64,000 nucleotides of DNA from Streptomyces sp. CGMCC 4.7035 (GTDB lineage Bacteria; Actinomycetota; Actinomycetes; Streptomycetales; Streptomycetaceae): assembly GCF_031583065.1 (NCBI RefSeq), contig NZ_CP134053.1, forward strand, positions 3,162,001 through 3,226,000, in the 5' to 3' direction. Below the pieces are notes generated by a model, which saw nothing but the letters and a program-made list of their open reading frames with translations, did not search any database and had not been told where the DNA came from. This document shows positions 27,901-36,300 of the stretch, piece after piece. The stretch's first letter is position 1. Each line of letters opens with the position of its first letter. The position numbers and the translations under genes were made by a program.

Positions 27901-30319
27901 GCCGATCGCCGAACGCCGACTGCCAGAACTGGCCGAGGTGCTGGGCCCGTTCACCAACACGGTGCCGATCAGGCTGGACCTGTCCGGTGACCCGTCCTTC
28001 GCGGCGATGCTGGACCGCGCGCGAGAGCGGGCCCTGGAGGCCTACGCGCACGGCACGCTGCCGTTCGAAACCCTGGTCAACGAGCTCGCGCCGGCCCGCG
28101 ACCTGAGCCGCACGCCGGTCTTCCAGACCATGTTGTCGCTGCAGGACGACCCGCTGGGCGGGCTGGACCTGCCGGGCGTACGCACCGAGCGGGTCGAGGT
28201 GCCGCGGGACACCGCCCGCTTCGACCTGCTGCTCGCGCTCTCCGACGGGCCGGCCGGACTGCACGGCTCACTGGAGTTCAACAGCGAGATCTTCGAGCGG
28301 GAGACCGTACTGCGGCTGGTCGGCCACCTGGAGGCGGTGCTGCGCGAGGCCGTGCGGGACGCGGGGACGCCGCTGTCGCGGATCCCGCTGCTCGACGCCC
28401 GCGACACCGAGCGGATCCTGTACGGGTGGAACGACACGGCGGCACCGCAGCAACCGGTCGCACTGCACGAGCTGTTCGACGAGCAGGAGGCGCGCGACCC
28501 GGAGGCCACGGCGGTCGAGGACCTGACGCGCAGCTGGAGCTACAGGGAGCTGCGGGTGCGAGCCGAACGGCTCGCCCTGGACCTGCTGACGCTGCCGGAC
28601 GGCGACGCCGCCGTGCTGATGGGCCGGTCGGCGGCGGTGGTCGCCGCGGTGCTGGGCGTGCTGAAGTCGGGCCGGGCGTACGTTCCGGTGGACCCGGAGT
28701 TCCCGGCCGGCCGGATCACCGGGATCCTGGACGTCTGCGGCGCGCGCTGCCTCATCACCGATCCGGCACACCTCGCTCAGGCCCGGGAGCTGGCGGCGGA
28801 ACGACCCGGGACGACCCTGCTCGTGGTCGACCCGGACGCCGAAGCGCCGCTGGTCGTAGAGGCGCCCCGACTGCCTGCGGTGGCCCCGGAGTCGGTGGCC
28901 TACACGATCTTCACCTCAGGTTCCACCGGGACGCCGCAGGGCGTGGTGCTCCAGCACGCAGCGGTAGTCAACACGCTGCGCTGGGTGATCGAGACGCTGG
29001 ACTTCGGCCCGTCGGACCGGCTGCTGTGGGTCACCTCGCTCTGCTTCGACCTGTCGGTCTTCGACATCTTCGGCACCCTCGCGTCCGGCGGGCGTATCCG
29101 GGTGGCACAGGAGGAGGAGCTGGCGGAGCCCTCGCGCCTGGCCGACCTGCTGCTCGACGGGGGGATCACGGTCTGGGACTCGGCCCCCGCGGCGCTCCAG
29201 AGGCTGCTTCCGGCCCTGGAGCGGCGGGCCGCTCGGGCGTGCGCCCCAGCCGTGCGGTTGGTGATGCTCAGCGGCGACTGGATACCCGTGACCATGCCGG
29301 AGCGGCTGCACGGCCTGCTGCCCGGCTGTCACGTGCGGGCGTTGGGCGGGGCGACCGAGGCGGCGATCTGGTCCAACCACTTCCCTGTCGAGCGGGTGGA
29401 TCCGACCTGGACGAGCATCCCGTACGGCCGGCCGATCCGGAACGCGCGCTACCACGTGCTCGACCGGTGGATGCAGCCCTGCCCGGTCGGCGTGCCGGGC
29501 GACCTCTACATCGGGGGCGCGTGCCTGGCACTCGGATACGCCACCCCGGAGCTGACGGCTCAGCGGTTCGTGCCCGACCCGCACGGGGACCTGCCGGGCG
29601 GGCGCCTGTACCGCACCGGTGACCTGGCGCGGTACTGGACGGACGGGACGCTGGAGTTCCTGGGCCGGTCGGACCACCAGGTGAAGATCCGCGGCTTCCG
29701 CGTGGAGCCCGGAGAGGTGGAGGCGGTGTTGCGACGCTGCCCGGATGTCCGCGAGGCGACCGTCGCCGTGCGCGACGACCTGCCGGGCGGCCGCTGCCTC
29801 GTGGCCTACGCGGTGCCGGCGCCGGGGACGAGCCTCGACGAGGAGCTGCTACGCAAACAGCTGCGGGCCCAACTGCCCCAGTACATGGTGCCCGCGCATC
29901 TTGTGTGGCTGGAGCGGCTGCCGGTCACGGCCAACGGCAAGCTGGACCGCCGGGCGCTGCCCGCGCCGGTGCTCGGTTCCAGCGGCACCGCCTTCGTCGC
30001 CCCGCGTACGGACACCGAGCGGCTGATCGCCGGGATCTGGAGCGAGGTGCTCGGCGTGGAGCGGCCTGCCGCCCGCGACAACGTCTTCGACCTGGGCGGG
30101 AACTCACTGCTGCTGGCGGAGATGCACGTGCGCTTCCAGGAGCGCTTCGGGGAGCGAATCCAGCTGGTGCACCTGTTCGAGCATCCCACGATCGAGGCGC
30201 TGGCCCGGCTGGTGGACGGCACCGCGGAGACCGGTTCGACGGCCGATCGGACCAAGGACCGCGCCGAACGCCAGAAGCAAGCCATGCGGAGCCGACGCAC
30301 GTCGCGGCACTCCGACTGA
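21932..30319 (+). CDS. NRPS 1: FAAL-ACP-C-A-PCP-C-A-PCP
   Basis: Loading plus two-module synthetase, 2795 aa. Approximate residues: fatty acyl-AMP ligase 14-555 (YTSGSTGSPRGVMV; ends TTSGKIRRQ), ACP 600-670 (GLDSLG), C1 686-1113 (HHAVCDLRS), A1 1137-1620, PCP1 1634-1700 (GGHSLL), C2 1717-2153, A2 2173-2676, PCP2 2693-2763 (GGNSLL). C2 has SHLAVMDGWS: the first His is Ser, but the catalytic second His is kept. By eye the A1 pocket is DLFNNALTYK, which I recall as an alanine code. A2 is DLFDMSLIWK with the ALGGATEAAIW variant typical of cysteine activators (DLYNLSLIWK). No epimerase or heterocyclisation domain. Expected product: fatty acyl-Ala-Cys thioester passed to the next protein. Substrate calls are inference. 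Confidence 0.95.
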   Translation: MNKATDTTAAAITLVDVLRHRAADQTQRRAFGFLPAAGGPVRELTYAELDRRARELAARLQADHPAGSRMLLLYPPGLDFPVAFFACLYAGMVAVPMPLPTSRKRAQRQLAAAANARATAWLTVGASRRMLLDHAGGAEAGPVAVLATDEAPTHRAEDWSGHCPDPADLAFLQYTSGSTGSPRGVMVTHRNVMANSRAIQEKFALTARDSSVIWLPPFHDMGLIGGVLQPVYTGFPALLMPPQAFLRDPGVWLEAVSEHRATVSGGPNFAYAHAVQHVDRQRAAGLDLSSWRVAFNGAEPIRAETQEDFASAFAAAGFDPGAFFACYGIAEATLLVTGAVRGAGARVLSVDADHLALHGRAVPVVEGGRRLVGCGTPAEGHQVLIADADGGRAAADGTVGEIWVNGPSVADGYLDAPEATGATFGGRADGVDGAFLRTGDLGFLHEGELFVTGRVKDLVIVRGRNLHPQDAERIAAATHPGLDPDAAAAFGYEENAAESLAIVLEVDRYTAADTLAGLADGVRAAVAAELGVAVGSVAFTRRGGIPRTTSGKIRRQACREQWLHGELPPVGTAAGGAAAARSVVADGTRVPDAPVAVRSVLASVARLSDGALEDSASIFDLGLDSLGMVELRLRILGELGADVSLADLLAGPTVAELEDLVAAAPRTAAGQAPDVPSDPRASTGQEALLLADDLARDDAPYVVGRAVAFTGEFRTEDFLEAVRSTVARHPALRTAFVRGDDAPLRTVHDALPPELAVVDARDLDEAELTSLLEDAACRRMDTAVGPLVRVTVVRTGESETIVVFAVHHAVCDLRSLGLLLGEVAEAYRTGAQPEGGTGAHQDAYGVFAGRQRRLAAADEDDDLRRYWRTALDGVPLELRLPMAHAPQGTGRGAVERFTVPAELSARVRAFAQAHRLTVNAVLQAALHALLHRLTGEERVAVGTPFANRGRRELRDVVGYFVNVLPLSSSFGPETTFVAAASALQATLAAALHHGELPYAAILQAGGRSGDRCNVLVAYQSMQSEYAADIARIALEDGGRPVEVGGLSMVPVPLPRRDNAFDLTMNLADAGAELLGNIEYRTELFAAADVRQFVDRYLGLLASAVAEPDRPIADLGLLSGPQETTSVLVGPAASGAFDDMVLPELVARWAERTPEAVAATDGERTVTYRELDQAAGRLAGELARRGAGPESVVGVLTGRDVRTVTALLGVLKAGAAYLPLDPSLPRERLEWILGRAGVSTVVLAGEPRELPDGVSTVPAECAGPGAAPTVRIRQDHLAYVLFTSGSTGRPKGVALTHRNAVSFLAWARERFGGDLSSVLAATSFSFDLSIFEVFGPLTCGGTVAVTRDVLALAEQAPPVPVALVNTVPSPLAELLRSGGLPDGVRTVNLAGEPLPRPLAEAVLRQPSVVRLMNLYGPTEATTYACEAEILAMEAGEPPIGGPIAGTHAYVLDTRLRPVAPGIPGELYLGGPGLARGYLADPALTADRFVPDINRQGERMYRTGDLVRLDGEGRLRYLGRSDDQVKIRGFRIEPGECSAALRRHPDVADAVVLPRDLPGAETMLCAWVVPVAGADVDPDAVRAFARTQLPPYMVPSAVAVLERLPQTPNGKLDKRALATPLPPSAAGGAVPRGPVEERLLSLFGELLARDGLGTDDSFFELGGHSLLAARLVTEIRRSFGVALPLRSVFERPRVRDLARLVEGVAERDAPAVPLARVPRDPAPAASSAQERMWLMQQMMPDGTAYGVAGAVRARGALDTGLLRRAAVEVGRHHEVLRTRLLPGGTGVRQAIDTEPEFDWVEESVEALPADGRAAAATRRMAELAAVPVPLDRGGQVRLVVIRLAADDHLIGLVSHLAVMDGWSSGVFFRHLALAYRTLPAQGVCGLPALRAQYADFVAWQRASLAPVREELVGWWTRRLANLPALALPADRPRPAVMGHRGGSVPVHLDRELRDELAALGAGQDATIFMVLLTAFATVLARHSGQSDFAVGTPIAERRLPELAEVLGPFTNTVPIRLDLSGDPSFAAMLDRARERALEAYAHGTLPFETLVNELAPARDLSRTPVFQTMLSLQDDPLGGLDLPGVRTERVEVPRDTARFDLLLALSDGPAGLHGSLEFNSEIFERETVLRLVGHLEAVLREAVRDAGTPLSRIPLLDARDTERILYGWNDTAAPQQPVALHELFDEQEARDPEATAVEDLTRSWSYRELRVRAERLALDLLTLPDGDAAVLMGRSAAVVAAVLGVLKSGRAYVPVDPEFPAGRITGILDVCGARCLITDPAHLAQARELAAERPGTTLLVVDPDAEAPLVVEAPRLPAVAPESVAYTIFTSGSTGTPQGVVLQHAAVVNTLRWVIETLDFGPSDRLLWVTSLCFDLSVFDIFGTLASGGRIRVAQEEELAEPSRLADLLLDGGITVWDSAPAALQRLLPALERRAARACAPAVRLVMLSGDWIPVTMPERLHGLLPGCHVRALGGATEAAIWSNHFPVERVDPTWTSIPYGRPIRNARYHVLDRWMQPCPVGVPGDLYIGGACLALGYATPELTAQRFVPDPHGDLPGGRLYRTGDLARYWTDGTLEFLGRSDHQVKIRGFRVEPGEVEAVLRRCPDVREATVAVRDDLPGGRCLVAYAVPAPGTSLDEELLRKQLRAQLPQYMVPAHLVWLERLPVTANGKLDRRALPAPVLGSSGTAFVAPRTDTERLIAGIWSEVLGVERPAARDNVFDLGGNSLLLAEMHVRFQERFGERIQLVHLFEHPTIEALARLVDGTAETGSTADRTKDRAERQKQAMRSRRTSRHSD

Positions 30320-30335
30320 GGACAGGAGCGAGGAC

Positions 30336-33300
30336 ATGGACAACACCATCGCCATCGTCGGGATGTCCGGGCGCTTCCCCGGCTCCCCGGATGTCAGGGC
30401 CTTCTGGGCGGACCTGTTGGCCGGGCGCAGCGGGATCCGCGAGCCGTCGGATCAGGATCTCGCGGCGGCCGGCGTGCCTGCGTGGGTCCGGGAAGACCCG
30501 GCGTACGTGCGGGCTGCCGGCGCGCTGGAGGGGGTCGAGGAGTTCGACGCGGAGTTCTTCGGCTTGACGCCCCGTGAGGCGCAGCTGATGGACCCGCAGC
30601 AGCGACTCTTCCTGGAGTGCGCGTGGCACGCCCTGGAGGATTCCGGCCACCGGGCCGGCGCGGGGCTGCCTGCGGCTGTCTTCGGCGGCACCGGGGCCAA
30701 TGGCTATCTGCTGTACAACCTGGCGCCGCAGCCATGGCTGCGCGATCCGGCACACGAGTACTCCGTACTGCTCGGCAACGACAAGGACTACCTGGCGACC
30801 CGGACGTCTTACCGGCTGGGGCTGGCCGGCCCCAGCGTGACGGTGCAGACGGCGTGCTCCACCTCGCTGGTGGCGGTCGCGATGGCCTGCCAGAGTCTGC
30901 TGGACTTCCAGTGCGACCTGGCCCTGGCCGGCGGCTCTTCCGTGGTGGTGCCGCACCACGTGGGCTACCTGCACCAGGAGAGCGGCATCGCCTCGCCCGA
31001 CGGCGTCTGCCGGCCGTTCGACGCGGGTGCCAACGGCACGGTGCGCGGCAGCGGGGCGGCGGTCGTGGTCCTCAAGCGCCTGGAAGATGCCATGGCGGAT
31101 GGCGACAACGTGCACGCGGTGATCCGCGGCTGGGCGGTGAACAACGACGGTGCGGCCAAAACCGGTTTCACCGCGCCGTCGGTGGGACGGCAGGCCGAGG
31201 TCATCGCCCTGGCGCATCAGCTCGCCGAGGTCGGGCCGGAGAGCATCGGCTTCGTTGAGGCGCACGGCACCGGCACGCCGCTCGGCGACCTGATCGAGGT
31301 GGAGGCGCTGCGCCAGGTCTTCGACGGCGCCGGCGGACGGTGCGCGCTGGGCTCGGTGAAGGCCGGCGTGGGGCACCTGGACGCCGCGTCGGGCGTGACG
31401 GGCCTGATCAAGGCTGCACTCGCGGTGAAGCACGGCGTAGTGCCGCCGACCCTCAACTTCCGGCGGGCGAACCCGGCGCTGGGGCTGGAGAGAAGCCGGT
31501 TCTTCGTCAACACCGAGGCGGTGGACTGGCCGGTGCCGGGCGGTCCGCGGCGGGCTGGGGTCTCGTCGCTGGGCATCGGCGGGACCAATGCCCACGTGGT
31601 GGTGGAACAGCCGCCGGCGCCGCAGGAGCGGGCCGGGGCCGTGGCGGACGAGGTGCCGGTGCTGCTGCCGCTGTCGGCCCGCACCCCGCAGGCTCTGCGG
31701 CACGCCGCCGACCGGCTGGCCGACCGGCTGGAGGCGGACGGGGGCCTGCTGGCCGACGTGGCGCACACCCTGGTGACGGGTCGCGTCCAGTTCGACGCGC
31801 GGACCCACGTGGTGGCCGCGTCCGCGAAGGAGGCCGTGGTCGCGCTGGCCACCGCTGGTGACCCGCCGGCCGACGGGGCCTCGTCCCGGCCGTTGGTGAT
31901 GATGTTCCCCGGCCAGGGCGCCCAGCACCCGGGCATGGCGGCGTCGCTCTACCGCTCCCAGCCGGTGGTGCGGCAGGTGGTCGATGAGTGCGCGGAGCAG
32001 CTGCGGCCGGAACTGGGCCTGGATCTGAGGGAGATGATGTTCGCCGCGCCGGACGGCCCCGAAGCGGGTCGGGAGGGCGGGGCGGCGACGCTGCTGGAGC
32101 GCACCGAGTACACCCAGCCGGCCCTGTTCACCGTCGGCTACGCGCTGGCCCGGCTGTGGGAGAGCTGGGGGGTGCTGCCGGACGTGATGGCCGGCCACAG
32201 CGTGGGCGAGTTCGTCGCCGCATGCCTGAGCGGGGTACTGGAGCCGGGTGACGCTCTGCGGCTGGTCGCCCTGCGCGGCCGACTGCTGGCGGCGCAACCC
32301 GCGGGGGGCATGCTGTCGGTTGCGCTGGCCGACGGCGAGCTGCGCCGGCGGCTGCCTCGGGGCGTGGTGGTCGCCGCGGTCAACGCGCCCCGGCAGTGCA
32401 CGGTCGCCGGAACGGCCGCGGAGGTGGAGGCCCTGGCCACCGCGCTCGCGGCGGACGGGGTACACGTGAGCAGGGTACGGACCTCACACGCCTTCCACTC
32501 GCCGCTGGTCGAGGGCGCGGTGGAGCCGTTCCGGCGGGCGGTGGCCCAGGTGCGGCTCTTGCCGCCGAGCCGTCCGTTCGTCTCGTCGGTCACCGGCGCC
32601 CCGATCACCGACGCGCAGGCCACCGACCCCGGTTACTGGGCCAGGCAGCTGGTGGCGCCGGTGCGCTGGCACCGGGCGCTGCGCACCGCGGCCGGCTCGC
32701 GGGCGGTACTGCTGGAGGCCGGGCCCGGCCAGTCCCTTGGCGCGCTGGCCCGGCTCGGTCTGGATCCGGAGGCCGGCCACGTGGTGGCCAGTACGCTGCC
32801 ACGGCCCGGCGGAGACGAGCGGCGAGCCGTGCTGGAGGCGGCGGGCCTGTTGTGGGGCGCGGGCGTCACGGTGGATCTGGCCGCGGTGAACGGGACGGCC
32901 GGGCGGCGGGTGTCGCTGCCGGGCTACCCGTTCCAGCGGAAACGACACTGGATCGACGCGCCCGCTCAGGGGCGGGAAGGCGCCGTGGCCGGCGCGCCCC
33001 GGGAGGAGCCGGCCGAGGCGGCAGGCCCCGGCGGGGAGCTGGATCCGGCCGCGGTGCGCTCGGCGGTGGACCGCGCATGGGCGGAGGTACTGCTCGGCGT
33101 CGAGCCGGCGGCGGACGACAACTTCTTCGCGCAGGGCGGCCAGTCGCTGGTAGCGGTCCAATTGCTGTCGCGTATCTCCCAATCGGTGAAGGCCCGGCTA
33201 CCGCTGCGGCTGATCTTCGACCATCCCACGCCGCGTGGGCTGGCGACGGCGGTGACCGCCGAGGCGCTGCGCGGCGCGTCCCGGCCGGACCTGCCGATCG

Positions 33301-36300
33301 CCCCGGTCGACCGGGGCGGCCCGCTGGTGCTGTCCCCCGCGCAGGAGCGGCTGTGGATCATCGAGCAGCTGGAACCGGGCGGCAGCGCGTACAACGTGCC
33401 GCAGACCCTGATGCTGGACGGCGTCCTTGACCACGCGGCACTGGAGCGGTGCTTCACGGCGCTGGTGGCCCGGCACGAGGCGCTGCGCACCCGCCTGGCG
33501 GCGCACGGCGACGCGGTGGTGCAGGTCGTCGGCGAGCCGTACCAGGTATCGGTGCCGGTGTTCGAGGCGGACGGCGGCGCGGCAGACGCGGAGGCCGCGG
33601 TGCGGGAGCTGGCACTGACCGAGATCGGACGGCCGTTCGACCTGCTGGAGGGCCCGCTGCTGCGGGCAGCGCTGATTCGCCTGGCGCCGGAGCGGCATCT
33701 GCTGGTGGTGACGGTGCACCATTTGGTCACCGATGGCTGGTCATTCCTGGTGCTGACGCGCGAACTGATCGAGCTGTACGACGCGTTCGGATCGGGCCGG
33801 GAGCCCGATCTGCCACCCGTCCCGCTACAGGCGGCCGATCACGCCGCGTGGCAGAGGGAGTTGGTCGAGGGTGACCACCTGGCGGAGCAGTCCGCGTTCT
33901 GGAGCGAGTACCTGCAGGGAGCCACGACCGTCCTGGAGTTGCCGGTCGACCGCCCGCGCCCGCCGATCCAGCGGCACCGTGGCCGGCGCCACCGGATCCA
34001 CGTGCCGGCGGACCTGGCCCGGGAGCTGTCGGCGCTGAGCGGCAAGCGCGGGACCACGTTGTTCGCCACCCTGCTGGCGCTGTTCGCCGGGCTGCTGCAC
34101 GTTCACACCGGCAGCCGCGACTTCCTGGTCGCCACGCCGGTCGCCGGGCGCGACCGCGCCGAGTTGGAGGAGATCGTCGGCTACCTGGTGAACACCGTCG
34201 TCGTGCGCGCCGACCTGGAGGGGGTGGAGTCGGCCGCCGAGCTGGTGGACCGGGTAAGCGGCAGCGCCCTGAAGGCGCTCAGCAACCCGGATGTCCCCTT
34301 CGATCGGGTCGTGCGCTCGGCCGCCGTGGACCGGCCGCTGGATCGCAATCCGCTGGCCCAGGTGATGTTCACCCTGGAGAACCGGGTCAACGAGGAAGTG
34401 CGGCTGGCCGGCCTGGAGCTGACACCGTTCGAACTCGACCCGGGTACCGCCCAGTTCGACCTGTCCTTGACCGTCCAGGAGCAGGAGGACGGCCTGGGAG
34501 GCTGGTTCGAGTACGACGAGGAGCTGTTCGCGGCGGACACCGTGGAGCGGCTGGCGGAGCACTACCTGGAGGTGCTGCGCCGGGCGGCGGCCGATCCGGA
34601 GCAGCGGCTGGCCGAGTTGGTGCGGGTGCCCGACGCCGTGCGCCGGCTGTTGACCGAGGTGTGGAACACCGGTGCCGAACGCCCGGTGCCGAACACCTCG
34701 CTGGTCGACCTGTTCGCCGCCGCAGCCGCCGAGCACGCGGACCGGCCGGCCGTCGTCGACGGTGAAAACACCTGGAGCTACCGGGAATTGAATGCGGCCG
34801 CAGCCCGGATCGCCGGGGCCCTGGCCGCCCGCGGCACGGTGCCCGGCGACCGGGTCGGCGTCCTGCTCGAACGCGGCGCCGACCTGATCGCCACCGTGCT
34901 CGGCGTACTGAGAACCGGCGCCGCCTACGTACCGCTCGACCCGACACACCCTGCCGAACGGCTCGGGCACGCGCTCTCGGACAGCGGTGCGCGTCTGGTG
35001 GTCACCCAGCGGTCCCTGCTCGAGTCCCGGCCGCTGGGCGGGGCCACCGCAGTGCTCGTCGACTCGCCGGAAGTCACCGACCGTGCGACGGACTTCACAC
35101 CGCCCGAGGTGCCGGCCGGCGCTCCCGCGTACGTCATCTACACCTCCGGCTCGACCGGCCGCCCCAAGGGCGTCGAGGTCTCGCACCACAGTGTGGTGCG
35201 ACTGCTGACGGGCACCCGGCGCCACTTCGACTTCGGCCCGCAGGACGTCTTCGCGCAGTTCTTCTCGCACGCCTTCGACGTGTCGGTGTGGGAGATCTTC
35301 GGCGCGCTCTGCCACGGTGCCCGTCTGGTGACCGTCCCGTACTGGACCACCCGTGATCCACGGGCGCTGGTCAGGTTGCTGTCCGAGCAGGGCGTGACGG
35401 TGCTGAACCAGACGCCGTCGGCGTTCCAGTCGCTGATCGAGGCCGCCACCGGCCCGGCCCGCGATCCGCTGGCGCTGCGCGCGGTCGTGCTGGCCGGCGA
35501 GAACCTGGACGTCGCCACCCTGTCGCCCTGGTTCCGGCTGCACGGCGACCAGCTGCCGGAGATCGTCAACATGTACGGGATCACCGAGACCACCGTGCAC
35601 ACCACCTACCGCAGGATCACCTTGGCGGATCTTCGCGCCGCCGTCGGCAGCCCGATCGGCGTCGCACTGCCTGACCTGCGTATCCGGCTGCTGGACCCGG
35701 ACGGCGCGCTTGTGCCGGTCGGCGCGACCGGCGAGATCTGCGTCGGCGGGCCCGGCCTGGCGGAGCAATACGTCAACCTGCCCGAACTGACCGCTCAGCG
35801 CTTCGTGCCGGACCCGTACGACGACCGGCCTGACGCGCGGCTCTATCGTTCGGGCGACCTGGCCCGCTACGACGGCGCCGGGGAGCTGTACTACCTGGGC
35901 CGGGCCGACCACCAGGTGCAGATCCGCGGCTTCCGCGTGGAGCCCGGGGAGGTCCAGACGGTGCTGGCCCGGCACCCGGGCTTGAGCGGGGCGTTGGTGG
36001 TCGCGGCCGAGGCGCCGAACGGCGGCGCCGAGCTGATCGGCTACCCGGTGCCGCTGCCTGGAGGGCGGGTGCCGGACGGAGACGAGTTGCGCGGCTTCCT
36101 GCGCGCCCGCCTTCCCGAGTACATGGTCCCCCGGCACTTCGTGGCGATCGAGCGGATCCCGCTGACGGCGAACGGCAAGGTCGACCGGCGCGCGCTCCCG
36201 GCACCGAGCCGGGAGCCGGGAGCCGTCCGCCGGGCCGGCACGCCGGTGGAGGCGGAGGTCTGTGCGGTGTGGCGCGAGGTGCTGGGTCTCGAGACGGTCG

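Noticed and set aside
22457-28264. Very long minus-strand open frame (over 1900 codons) opposite NRPS 1
   Set aside because: It lacks motifs and is rich in Arg/Gln/Val/His repeats; it is the usual antisense shadow of a high-GC gene.
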